This document shows, piece after piece, positions 39,363 to 49,075 of a stretch of 64,000 nucleotides of DNA. A program made the translations under genes and the position numbers. A model generated the notes under the pieces. That model did no database searches, was not told the DNA's origin, and was given only the letters and a program-made list of their open reading frames with translations. Origin of the DNA: Paragorgia papillata (taxonomy: Eukaryota; Cnidaria; Anthozoa; Scleralcyonacea; Coralliidae); NCBI GenBank assembly GCA_035771165.1, contig JAWNZC010000291.1, forward strand, positions 62,001 to 126,000. Reading direction: 5' to 3'. Positions within the stretch are counted from its first letter, which is position 1. The number at the start of each line of letters is the position of its first letter.

Positions 39363-40760
39363 TAAATGCTCCCAGTGATAGCTGAATTAAACAAGGGTTT
39401 AAAATATTTACAATTATTTCGCCAAAACTACTGACTATATCTTGAGTTAAAGATCAGATCAATACTAGCTTGAAGTAATATTTAAAACGTGGCATTAAAA
39501 ACGTCTTATATGTCTTATGTTTATTTAGGAACTATTTACATTATCTCAAAGTTAATTACGTAAATTTTTTCCGAGGGTTTGAAATGGCGTTATTTAAAAT
39601 ATTTATCACAAAGATCGTTTTCTTTCATCAAAAATTTAAACTAGTCAGTTAGGCAAAGAGCTTGATCATACTGGAACGTTGATGTATTTAGTAATTGTTT
39701 TTAAAAACATTTTCTGTATACATTCGAGGATTTAATTGAGGATTATTCAGGTATATATTATCAAGCAATGAAATTGGATATTTAATGCAGGGCATGTTTT
39801 TGCATAGTTGTCGAAGTATTGCGTTTATTTATGGTTCGTTTACTGTTCAATCAATGTTTCGTTTGGACTCAATCAATTGGAAAAAATCCGCGCTGCATGT
39901 GAAGTAGTATAGGATAGTTCTGATAAAATAAAACATGTTTTTCAGTTAAGTTGCTTTTCTTAGTTTTTTCCATGCATGCATTTGTTAATCGTGTGTAATA
40001 TGAATAAAACTACAAAAATATTACTTGTAAAACTATAGAACATGTAAGATAATATGATATAGAATATGTGATATATAAAACATATAGGATAATGTGATAC
40101 TATATACGACTTGATAATGCATGATAGAAGTATGAATATGTATAGGTTAGTTACCTCGAAGTCGGTAACCAAGCTAAAGTTACTGGTTACCTCTGCCCGA
40201 TAACCTGCTTAGTGTATTCATGATGCAGACGATATTTGTCGTTATTTAAAAAAAAACAGTATTCTAGAAGTAGTTTTAAAGCGATATAGTAACTAACCTA
40301 TATATTAACCTATATATTAATTAACCGTGGCACATCATAGATAATTTATGCATGAATAAACTAGTAAAGCTTAGCTCAAAATATAGAACATATACAGAGA
40401 GTGTCCGGATAATATGGTTTATATCAACTAATATAAACATATGTAACGATTTGTCTATTTGTTTAATATGAAATATCTACAGTGTATATATATATCTACG
40501 GTAATGTACATTATATAAGATATACAACCACTTAATTATGAGATTAACATAAAAAGAAACTGCATGTTTGGACACATACTACACTATAACACTATGTATG
40601 TTTTGAAGAGGAGAAATTGCAGAAATAATTCAATAAAATTTATTTATTCTTTAATAACGTTGCATCTATTTTTGTTACCAACTATCTCTGTATCCACCCG
40701 CGTACCGCGACGTCCTCTCCACAACGCTTGGGCACAGAATAAAGAACTATTTACGTTATG
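39363..40760. other. Intergenic AT-rich DNA
   Basis: No gene seen. Contains TATATA-rich and GATATAGAATATG-type low-complexity stretches. Confidence 0.4.
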
Positions 40761-40769
40761 TTGTTTCTG

Positions 40770-40897
40770 GTGATGTTGGTGTTGGTGGTGGTGGTGGTGG
40801 TGGTGTTTTTGTTGCTGCTGTTGTTGTTGCTACTGTTGTTTTTGTTGTTGTTGCTACTGTTGTTGTTATTTCTGTTGCTGCTGTTGTTGTTTCTATT

Positions 40898-40898
<1 letters not shown>
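40770..40898. repeat. (GTT)n/(GTTGCT)n array
   Basis: Degenerate GTTGTT/GCTGTT repeats ending at the GTTA tract of the adjacent LINE tail. Confidence 0.85.
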
Positions 40899-40935
<37 letters not shown>

Positions 40936-41374
40936 AACAATATTTATTCAGGAAGTCCACTCACAAAAGTGATTTTCAGTGGAGCCCTGCATAGGTAAAA
41001 CATATACATACATATTTATATATAACAGATATAGCAGAAACGGTACGGTATAACAGATACGGAATCAGAACAATATAAATGAAAAATTACAAAACTAAAA
41101 ATTAAAGTTTTAAATGTTTCTTAAGTTTAAGTTTAAATAATGAAAAAAGTTCAATGTTCCGAAGTTCTTCTGGTAAAGTGTTCCAGTCTTGAGCACTGTG
41201 GTAGGTGAATGACTGTTTCCCCCAGTTCCTATTGACTCGTTGTAAGTGTAATTTATGTTTGTTTCGGGTGTTGTAATTGTGGATATCAGTAGTGTGTTTG
41301 AAATTAAAATCAGAGTCAACGTCATTGTTTAAACATTTATACATGATAAGGCAACGGCGAAAGAGCCTGCGCAC
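40898..41374 (-). mobile_element. LINE 3' end with (TAAC)n tail
   Basis: Minus strand: ORF with HNYNTRNKHKLHLQR, NWGKQSFTYHSAQDWNTLPE and a Lys-rich FKLKLKKHLKL end, followed by a short 3' UTR, CTGAATAAATATTGTTAC and then a (TAAC)n tail (40898-40935). A microsatellite 3' tail in place of poly(A) is typical of several non-LTR clades. Truncated at the 5' side by the GTT array. Confidence 0.82.
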
Positions 41375-41379
41375 TGATA

Positions 41380-41406
41380 TTGCTGTTGTTGCTACTGTTG
41401 TTGTTT

Positions 41407-41471
<65 letters not shown>

Positions 41472-41580
41472 ATTGCTGTTGTTGTTGTTGTTGTTGCTAC
41501 TGTTATTGTTGTTGTTGTTGTTGTTGTTGTTACTGTTATTGCTGTTGCTGTTGTTGTTGTTGCTGCTGCTGCTCATGTTA
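41380..41580. repeat. (TTG)n array
   Basis: A near-perfect TGT trinucleotide array. The poly-Leu, poly-Val and poly-Asn frames are artefacts. Confidence 0.95.
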
Positions 41581-41849
41581 CAGTTGTTGCTACTGTCTGT
41601 TGCTGCCTGTATGTTGAACGAAGCATGATTGCATGAAGCATGATTGCATGAAACAAGTCTGTGGCTCTGATATGAAGTACTACCATGTATCTAACCCGGA
41701 ATTCGCTGACCAAAATCATGAAGGATTCAAGATGGAAAAAATTTAAAGTTCCTGATCACAGTTGAGTTGAGCACATGTTCACGTTCTTGATTGTTATTGT
41801 GAAAGTTACTGTTAAAATGTTTAAAGTTTAGTTGAGTAATTTTAGGAAA

Positions 41850-44511
41850 ATGGAAGAGAAGGATCCTGTATTAGACCAGAGCAGTTACTGGGGAGAAATC
41901 AGCGAGAAAAAGCCTACTGACAGTGGAATATTTAGTGAACTTTTCGAACCCAAAGCAGTCGAGTGTGATCAACCTAAGCTACATCAAGTTGCTTCAAAAC
42001 AATCATCTTCAAAAGAGTAAGTTGTCTCCAATATCAAAATATCTTGTTTTATTTTATGTTCCTTGGTGTTTAAAAGACAACTATTTTACTGGTGGGACTT
42101 CCACAAGAATATTTATTAATCTAACTTCCAAAATTGAATATTAATCTATTTTTATTCTTGTTTTCAGAACGAACAAACAAGCCATGACTTCTATTCAGCC
42201 ACCAGTAGATTGTCACGGGCAAAATCTACTTCTTCATTCGATTGAATTAAAACATCATATTAGCAAAATGATGTTGATGAAAATGGCTGCACAACATCAA
42301 CACGCTGGTGGAAATGTAAGTACAACCATACCCTGTGAGCAGAGCCTTCTTTTCCTTATTTCTTCACTGAGAGAGAGGAAGAAAAGTAGGCTCTGCTGTA
42401 TTCGTCACGGGTTTCCATTGCACATGCATGTCAGTTGCTTGGTCACAATCTCGAACCTTAAATGGGTCTTAAATGGGTTACTTCATCCTAAATCTTGGAC
42501 GAAGCTAAACACGAATACAGCAGAGGCTACTTTTCTTCCTCTCTCTCAGTGAAGAAATAAGGAAAAGAAGGCTCTGCTCGCAGGGTAGTGCAACCAGGCC
42601 TGGTTGTAGTAATTGTATCTCTGTGCAATTGTTTCACCATTTAAAAAAGTTGCGTATTGCAAAAATCTTTTTGATCTTAAAACTTTAGTAACTTATTTTG
42701 TTTTTTCACAGAAGAATGAAAATCTACCCCAGCTTCCAAATCCTCCCCCTCCACCAAAGAAACATTGTTCAAAAAATGGAATATATGTTCAACCTTGTCA
42801 AAGAGGATTTCTATCAAAACCTACTGAAATAAATACAAAGAGGTATATAAACAGTTGACATAGAGACTGATGAATAACAGAATGGAAGCTGTTTAAATAA
42901 AAGTAGAATAAATTGTTCTCTTTAATCCTTTTTTCAGCCCGTTTATCACTGGTCATGGTACTGGTCCAGTTGAACTAGATAGTGATTCATTGAGATGTCT
43001 TACATATAAAGCTGTGGCTGCTATTTGTTGTCACTGTGGATATGAAAGTGAGTGGGTAATTAGCCTTCACCTCATCCCAGCCTGCATCCTCACCCCAGCC
43101 TGATTCCTCACTTTAGCCTGCATTCTCACCCTAGCCTGCATCTTTACCCCAGCCTGCCTGCTCACCCCAGCCTGCCTGCTCACCCCAGCCTGCCTCCTCA
43201 CCCCAGCCTGCCTCCTCACCCCAGCCTGCCTCCTCACCCCAGCCTGCATCCTCACCCCAGCCTGCCTCCTCACCCTAGCTTGCCCTACCTCCTTACACAT
43301 GCACTAATTTCTTAATGTTTATATACTGTAGGTGCACATGAATTAACTCTGGATGTTTTAAGTGATGTCTTGGCTGATTTTTTGAAACGTTTCACTAAAT
43401 TACTGCATGTTGCTACTGATGCAGAAGCTTCTCAAAGAGAATCACGATTTCCAGTAAGTAAAGAGCAGTTTACCACCTTTTCACTTTGCTCTATCTAAAA
43501 CACTGCCTACACAACGCTCTAGTTGTTTACACAAAGAGAAGTGTCTTTCTTGTTGTGAAGAAAAACCACCATTATAATGAGTGAGTGTGAATAATTGACT
43601 GAACAGAAATGTCCTCCATCTTGGACGTTGCAAGTTTCTTTGTCTGCAAGATTTTGAACGATTTATAGCAATTAGAATTATACAATAACGTGCCTTCTAT
43701 GTCCATTTTAATTGGTTGTTGACCGTGATCTGTTTAACAAATAGATTCCATTTTGCCGTTGTCTGTTCAGTTATAGTGCACAGATGACGTCACAACGTGG
43801 TAAGAACAAAAAAGTGGCCCACGAGACGCAGTCGAGTCTATTTGATGGAATCTATTTGTTTTATACAATACAAAAATAGAAAAAATTCTGTTTTAACGGA
43901 CTTATTAAATTTTCCCGACGAATTTCCGGGGCATTGAAAAAGATAAATCACTTCATCTGACGTGATCCATGATCTATACAAATCAAGCAACGTCATTGGC
44001 TCATGATGTTGCAGTGAGATCCGTGATTGGTTTAGAGAAATCAGACCATGTTAGTGATGTAATCTGTGCATCTGTCCTTTTATAGATCATGGCTATCGAC
44101 CAATAAAAACGCATGTACTATTCAAATTATTGTATAATAAAGGACACAACGACCACAGATGGCGTCACATCACGTCAGATCACGTCAGTGATCACAGAAG
44201 ACGTCACAACGTGTAAAGAACAACAGTCGCACTGACTCAACTTCGTCTCGTGTCGTACTTTTTTATTCTTTACACGCTGTGACGTCATCTGTGATCTATT
44301 ACAGTACACACGCAGGGCGGGAAAATGTAATCTATTTGTTAAGTACTTCATGTACTGTTTTTAGAATGTAGTGGAGTATGCTCTTCAGGAAACAGGAATT
44401 GGTGGACTTAATTCAATATGGCAATACTGGTCGTCAAATGTTCTTGATTACGCCCTTAAACTACAGCAAGAAGATCAACGACTTATTGCTGATTATGAAA
44501 ATCTAACTTGA
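41850..44511 (+). CDS. SUPT7L (STAF65-gamma), SAGA subunit, 6 exons, 274 aa
   Basis: Exons: 41850-42016, 42168-42315, 42712-42842, 42938-43047, 43332-43453, 44365-44511; all joins keep phase. Start at ATG 41850 (MEEKDPVLD); the upstream TTG in the same frame is not used, and TTTTAG just before may be a 5'-UTR splice acceptor. N-terminal YWGEI is a family landmark. A histone fold occupies ~166-220 (RCLTYKAVAAICCHCGYES; LADFLKRFTKLLHVATDAEA), followed by the conserved ETGIGGLNSIWQYW block. The exon 3 region is Pro-rich. SUPT7L pairs through its histone fold with a TAF10-type partner in the SAGA coactivator. Vertebrate SUPT7L is ~414 aa; this one stops soon after the histone-fold region, so the long C-terminal tail is absent. 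Confidence 0.9.
42329..42587. mobile_element. 259-bp MULE-like foldback with 9-bp target duplication, intron 2 of SUPT7L
   Basis: ~100-bp arms start TACCCTGTGAGCAGAGCCTT and end with the complement (CTCTGCTCGCAGGGTA). Flanks read GTACAACCA (42320-42328) and GTGCAACCA (42588-42596), 8 of 9 matching. A 9-bp duplication with long TIRs fits Mutator-like elements. The insertion lies a few bases past the exon 2 splice donor. Confidence 0.87.
43062..43292. repeat. 18-bp minisatellite, intron 4 of SUPT7L
   Basis: About 12 copies of CCCCAGCCTGCCTCCTCA with variants. The Arg/Gln-rich minus-strand frame is an artefact. Confidence 0.93.
43465..43535. mobile_element. Family C end fragment, intron 5 of SUPT7L
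   Basis: AGAGCAGTTTACCACCTTTT and AACACTGCCTACACAACGCT match the right end of family C. Confidence 0.75.
43735..44345. mobile_element. Nested inverted repeats, intron 5 of SUPT7L
   Basis: AACAAATAGATTCCATTTTG near 43737 is answered by ATGGAATCTATTTGTT near 43855, and AATCTATTTGTT recurs at 44328. Between them, CACGTCAGATCACGTCAG and TGACGTCATCTGTGATC motifs also form arms. It looks like one or two worn foldback elements, boundaries not resolved. Confidence 0.55.
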
Positions 44512-44639
44512 ATATAATCCCAAAAGTAATATATCATTCTAACTTAGAGATTGCATGCATGTAACTTAGAACATGTCAGAATATTGTGTACTATAATATA
44601 CAATACGCAGTCGCTGCGTGATTCTTTTTTTTAAATTTG

Positions 44640-44935
44640 GCCTTAACTTTGGCTTTTCGGTTTGCGTTTTATAAGAGTGCGTTTTACAAATTCGCGTTTT
44701 GAAAGTCCGCGGTTCACAAGTTCGTTTTTTTATAAATCCGCGTTTTACATGTCGGGAGTTTTTCATTTCCGCGTTTTTCATGTCTGCGTTTTCCATGTCC
44801 GCGTTTTACGTGTCCGCGTTTTACGTGTCCGCGTTTTTTCATGTGCGCGTTTTTCATGTGCGCGTTTTTCATGTGCGTGTTTTTCATGTCCGCGTTCTAC
44901 ATTTCCATGTTTTGAAAGTCTACGATTTACAAGTA
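44640..44935. repeat. ~15-bp minisatellite (CATGTGCGCGTTTTT type)
   Basis: Degenerate units such as CGTGTCCGCGTTTTA and CATGTGCGCGTTTTT downstream of SUPT7L. Units are most uniform in the middle and worn at both ends. Confidence 0.88.
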
Positions 44936-45054
44936 TGTCGCGTCTGGGGCAGGCGGAAGTGCTGGGAGATTAACGGCCAGCTTAGGCTTGGATAGCTCTA
45001 ATTATTCCTAATTTTACAAAATGTCTTGCCGTGTGGCGTATGCAGTTGCCAGTA

Positions 45055-45225
45055 GTGTGGCGAGAATTGTTTTGATAATGAAATACTGACGTTTCTAGCG
45101 GAGGGCTCTCTATTTCGTTAAATTCGTTATCAAAACTATTCTCAGCAGTTTACCACCTTTTTTTCACTTTGCTCTATCTATTAAAACACTGCCTACACAG
45201 CACTCTACTTTTCTACACGGCAGAA
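45055..45225. mobile_element. Family C MITE
   Basis: GATAATGAAATACTGACGTT leads into a right end with CTCAGCAGTTTACCACC and CTGCCTACACAGCACTCTAC. Confidence 0.78.
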
Positions 45226-45324
45226 GTGCGTCGTTTGAAATGGGCCAGTGGTTATGGTTGACTTGACACACTGCTGTTCCTCGTTTTAAAAATTATCACG
45301 AACTAATTTGCATAGCAATGTAAA

Positions 45325-45905
45325 CAACTTAAGAATCTGACGTTTCGAGCGAAGGCCCTTAGTTTCTCTCTGACGAAGGACCTAGCTTCGCTCCAAATGT
45401 TAGACTCCTACGTTCTCTTTTTCGGCAGTATATGCAAACCTTACTATACATTAAACACCCGCGTGTAAGAACCTAGTGATTTAAGAACCTGTAGGCAGAA
45501 ATTTTGGATTTTAATACCCCAAAATATAAGAACCTGTTTAGCCAACCAAAGCCACAAGGTTCTTATATGAAGAGTCGCTCTGAATAATGAAACCGTGCTG
45601 TAGCCAAAATGTGGGACTATAAAATATAAATTTGCTATATATTTGGCCCTTCCATAAAAATATCATTACAGAAATTACTTACATGCAGTATAATCTCTCT
45701 ATAACAAAGTGGTTTATATATCTGGTCATATAACAATAGCATTTCCCTTAAAGAAATTTTAAGAACCTATTAAGAACCTATTTTGCCTAAATTGTCAGTA
45801 ATTACCCCAAAATATAAGAACCTATTTCGCCAGACTTGAAAAAATCTAGGTTCTTACACGTGGGTGTTTACTGTCATTTCAACACTGCCTACGCAGCACG
45901 CTACT
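45325..45905. mobile_element. Family B MITE split by a later insertion
   Basis: The left part (45325-45450) ends in ACCTTACTATAC and the right part resumes at ATTTCAACACTGCCTACGCA after 45870. In other copies these two parts are adjacent. The interrupting sequence is the TA-flanked element listed next. Confidence 0.82.
45452..45870. mobile_element. ~415-bp MITE with TA target duplication, nested in family B
   Basis: Ends TAAACACCCGCGTGTAAGAA and the complement TTCTTACACGTGGGTGTTTA. If TA (45452-45453, 45869-45870) is the duplicated target, the TIR starts AACACCC, as in Tc1/mariner-type MITEs. Sub-repeats of AAGAACCTATT occur inside. Confidence 0.85.
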
Positions 45906-46619
45906 TTTATTAAACAGACAATTTCATTCCGTTCCAAAGTCATTCACTTCAAGTGTGTGTGTCCTTCAGCAGAGGTGCTTGATGTATTCCTGTGATGTTG
46001 TCTGTTCTGATGTTCTTCAGTTGACGGTCATTCTGACTCAAGCATCTCAGGAAACTTGCCTTCAACATCGCCCAGGTGACGTGCTTGACCAACACAAAAG
46101 AGCATCAGGAATACCGGAAAAGACTTGAAGCAGCAGTTCCTAAAAGCCCTGAGGAACAAAACATTGTAATTTCAATTACTTAATAACATAAAAAGAACAA
46201 CTTATGAAAATAAGAGTACAGGAATTAACCTGACCAACGCGTTGCGACATGCTATGATTTTTATAAGTGTGTACGTATAAAATATTTCAAGAACGAAACA
46301 CGAAATGTCAGGTGTAGATTCTAGATGTATTCTGATTTTTGTTCAAAGGGAAAGCTTTACTTATTTTTTGTTTTAGCGTGTGCCACTGGCCTATAGCAAC
46401 CACTATAATGACTTGTATATTGGCTGGGGTTTGAGCTGTGTACTTGAAAAGACTTATTCTATATGAAAGGTAAGTACCGTGGAATCAATGTCATATTTAG
46501 TACAGAAACTAGAAAGTTGTTGTTCAGGGACAAGTCGGTTTAAAAGCTGATTTTTCCTAATGCATGCTGGATTAAAAGTTTAAAAGTGCCGAGTTTTTTT
46601 GGATTATTTCATCCCTTGA

Positions 46620-46745
46620 TGCAGTCTGAAGAGGGCTTTGCTCAAAACGTAAGTATTTCGTTCAATTCGTTGCTTAAAAATCTCAGCAGTTGATCATTTT
46701 ACTTTGCTCTATCCAAAACACTGGCTATACAGCACTCTAGTTTTT
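46620..46745. mobile_element. Family C MITE fragment
   Basis: GCAGTCTGAAGAGGGCTTTG, then CTCAGCAGTTGATCATTTTA and GCTATACAGCACTCTAG: a diverged right half. Confidence 0.7.
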
Positions 46746-46829
46746 AAAACTTAATCGGTTGTGTTTTGATATTTTTGTCCAATCGTTTAAACTCAAAACT
46801 CGTATATATGTATCTATATACTATATACT

Positions 46830-47035
46830 ATGTATACTATATATGTATATATACTATACTATACTATACTATACTATACTATACTATACTATACTATACT
46901 ATACTATACTATACTATACCAGTATACTATACTATACTAACTATACTATACTATACTATACTATACTATACTATACTATACTATACTATACTATACTATA
47001 CTATACTATACTATACTATATATACTATGTACTAT
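46830..47035. repeat. (ACTAT)n pentamer microsatellite
   Basis: A near-perfect ACTAT array with one CCAGT interruption. Two overlapping Tyr/Ile/Leu-rich frames are artefacts. Confidence 0.95.
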
Positions 47036-47036
47036 T

Positions 47037-47830
47037 TAAAACACGAGCAGGAGTGTTTTATCAGATATAAAACACGAGGCGAAGCCCAGTGTTTTAGATC
47101 TGATAAAACACGTTCTGCGAGTGTTTTGAATGGCTTAAAAAACGATCACCATTTCGTAAGTTCGTTGGCGTAGTAATTTTGAAAAATAACGTTGTCTAAG
47201 GCGAGAAAATCAAAGCTAAAGTTTATGTAAATCAGGAGAAAATTTTATCACATATAAAACCACGATGCGGTTATGATTTTTCTTTGTGTTTTCCTCGTGA
47301 ATTATTAATGAGTTTTTTAAGTGCTATTTATAAAACCGCGCAGGAGGGCTTTATCGGATATAAAACACGAGGCGATAGCCGAGTGTTTTAAGCCCTAATC
47401 AAACGAGAACGCAAGTCAGTCATCGCAAGTTGGCAGTCAGAATTTCTGTGGCGGTCGTTTGAACACCCAAATTAACAAAATAAAGGTTTCATGAGTGTTT
47501 TAAACAAGTTTTAACTTTGTCACAGTACATGATATTTTCGGGAAACTATTCACAGCGGCTGGCTGAGATAGCGTGACTGCGATGACTTGCGTTCTCGTTT
47601 GATTAGGGCTTTAAGCCGATAAAGCCCGTACTGCAAGGTTTTTAAATGGCTTCTAAAAAGAATCACTTCATACGTTCATTTGCGTAGTAATTTTGAAAAT
47701 TAAGCTTATCTCAGCCGTTAAAAACCAGCGAGAAACTTAGAGCGAGTCTATATCACATATATAGATCCGATACGCTCATGATTTTTCTTTGTGTTTTCCT
47801 CATGAATTATTAATGAATTTTAGAAATATA
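47037..47830. repeat. ~280-bp segmental duplication, second copy interrupted
   Basis: AAACACGAGCAGGAGTGTTT ... GCGTAGTAATTTTGAAAA ... GATTTTTCTTTGTGTTTTCC recurs in the same order from about 47317 to 47810. The second copy is longer only because it carries the 218-bp MITE at 47392-47609. Confidence 0.82.
47392..47609. mobile_element. 218-bp MITE with TTTAA target duplication
   Basis: Ends GCCCTAATCAAACGAGAACG and the exact complement CGTTCTCGTTTGATTAGGGC. TTTAA flanks both sides (47387-47391, 47610-47614). The uninterrupted first copy of the surrounding duplication shows the pre-insertion arrangement. Confidence 0.9.
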
Positions 47831-47956
47831 TATACTATATATATTTAGAACAATTATTATGGGACAATGAACTCGGGTGGAGAATGATATATTAGGTGTT
47901 TACTCCGAGTGACGAACCATGCCGGACAAGTATATGAAGCAGAGAAAACTCTACTT

Positions 47957-48028
47957 GGCCCGGCTGGGATTCGGACCCGCGACCTTCGGTTTACTCGTCC
48001 GATGCTCTACCGACTGAGCTACAGGTCA
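47957..48028 (-). tRNA. tRNA-Thr(AGT)-like sequence, left arm of palindrome 2
   Basis: A 72-nt minus-strand tRNA-like sequence with box A TAGCTCAGTCGG and box B GGTCCGAATCC. Anticodon loop CGAGTAA gives AGT; G instead of T before the anticodon is abnormal. Acceptor poorly paired. Probably not a functional tRNA. Confidence 0.45.
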
Positions 48029-48125
48029 AGTTGAGAGCTGGTATTGAATGATGGTACTTGGGTTATTTGATATTTCGAAACAGATACTAACCCAAGTACC
48101 ATCATTCGACCACCAGCTCCCAACT

Positions 48126-48197
48126 TGACCTGTAGCTCAGTTGGTAGAGCATCGGACTAGTAAACCGAAGGTCGCGGGTTTGAATCCCAGCCGGGCC
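48126..48197 (+). tRNA. tRNA-Thr(AGT)-like sequence, right arm of palindrome 2
   Basis: A 72-nt sequence with box A TAGCTCAGTTGG, anticodon loop CTAGTAA (AGT, Thr) and box B GGTTTGAATCC. The anticodon stem TCGGA/ACCGA pairs at four of five positions; the acceptor is mismatched. Best read as a tRNA-derived repeat head. Confidence 0.5.
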
Positions 48198-48249
48198 AAG
48201 TAGAGTTTTCTTTACTTGTCCGGTATGGTTCGTCACTCGGAGTAAACAC

Positions 48250-48282
48250 CTAATATATATAATATATATATATATATATATT
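48250..48282. repeat. (TA)n microsatellite
   Basis: A TA tract between the tRNA palindrome and the Penelope-like fragment. Confidence 0.85.
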
Positions 48283-48740
48283 CGGAAGCCGTGATTTACC
48301 TCATTTCTTGTGCTAAGTGCGATAAGAAATATGTAGGAAGTAGTGAAGTACGATTACATCTTTTAGAAAACGATTTAATAATCATAAGAGTAACATGAGT
48401 AGATATGGGAAAGGACAAAGGGGAATAGCCGGAAAACATGTGTATACACATTTTTTTGAAGATGGACATAGGGGATTAGAAGATCTTAATGTTACTATAA
48501 TTGATAAGACGAATGTTACTGATGAACCGACGCAACGAGAGACGCAACGATTTTGCGCGTAGAAATTAAACTCGTTCATACCACATGGTTTAAATCAAAA
48601 AGATTTTTTGTAATAATTTTTCAATTTTAATTAGTCTGTAAATATATAAATATAGGACCTTCACATCTTGTATACTTGTATCTTGATCAAAAGGGGCTTG
48701 TCCCCGAAACGTTGATAAAAAAGTTTTTGAAAATTATCGG
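48283..48740 (+). mobile_element. Penelope-like element fragment with GIY-YIG endonuclease end
   Basis: Plus-strand translation reads VIYLISCAKCDKKYVGSSEV, a GIY-YIG-type start with the Cys-x2-Cys insert of Penelope-like elements. After a frameshift near 48360 come RFNNHKSNM, HVYTHFFEDGHRGLEDLNV and, across a stop, IPHGLNQKDF. Downstream at 48645 a TATAAATATAGGACC stretch and a GGGG/CCCC hairpin before GAAACGTTG look like the terminal region. Frameshift and stop codons make it a dead copy; the reverse transcriptase is missing. Confidence 0.82.
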
Positions 48741-48767
48741 TTGTTTTGATTGAAATATATAAATATA

Positions 48768-49075
48768 TCTTTCTCAAACTCATTAATAATTCATGAGGAA
48801 AATTCAAAAGAAATCAATATTTAATCAGTATTTAGAAATTGGAGGAAGATTACGGTCAAATTTAGCAAACTTTGAGATTGATTTTCTCTTAAAATATTGA
48901 TCCGTTTGAGAAGCTATATCCAACACTCGTCATGCAGTGTTCTTCCTCCGATGTCTGAATACAGCCAAGCGGGTTAAAAAAAACTCGGCTTCGCCTCGTA
49001 TTTTCAACCCGCTTGGCTGTATTTAGAAATCGGAGGAAGAACACTGACTCGTGTTGGATATATTACATAAAATAT
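48768..49075. mobile_element. Family O foldback element
   Basis: Starts TTTCTCAAACTCATTAATAA. The centre holds a strong hairpin: AGTGTTCTTCCTCCGATGTC with AAATCGGAGGAAGAACACTG, loop GGCTTCGCC. It shares GAGAAGCTATATCCAACACT with the copies at 19.84 and 52.77 kb. Confidence 0.8.

Larger units (their letters stand above)
47858..48254. mobile_element. tRNA-bearing palindromic element, copy 2 (~395 bp)
   Basis: Arms ATTAGGTGTTTACTCCGAGT and the complement enclose two tRNA-Thr-like sequences in divergent orientation around a shared GGTACTTGGGTTATTTGATA / complement core. A short unpaired leader (CAATGAACTCGGGTGGAGAA) precedes the left arm, as in copy 1. It is shorter in the centre than copy 1. 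It lies in AT-rich DNA, so no target duplication is legible. Confidence 0.85.

Noticed and set aside
46030..46170. Possible exon near 46.1 kb
   Set aside because: The stretch is less AT-rich than its surroundings, but every frame I tried hits stops and no splice sites support it.
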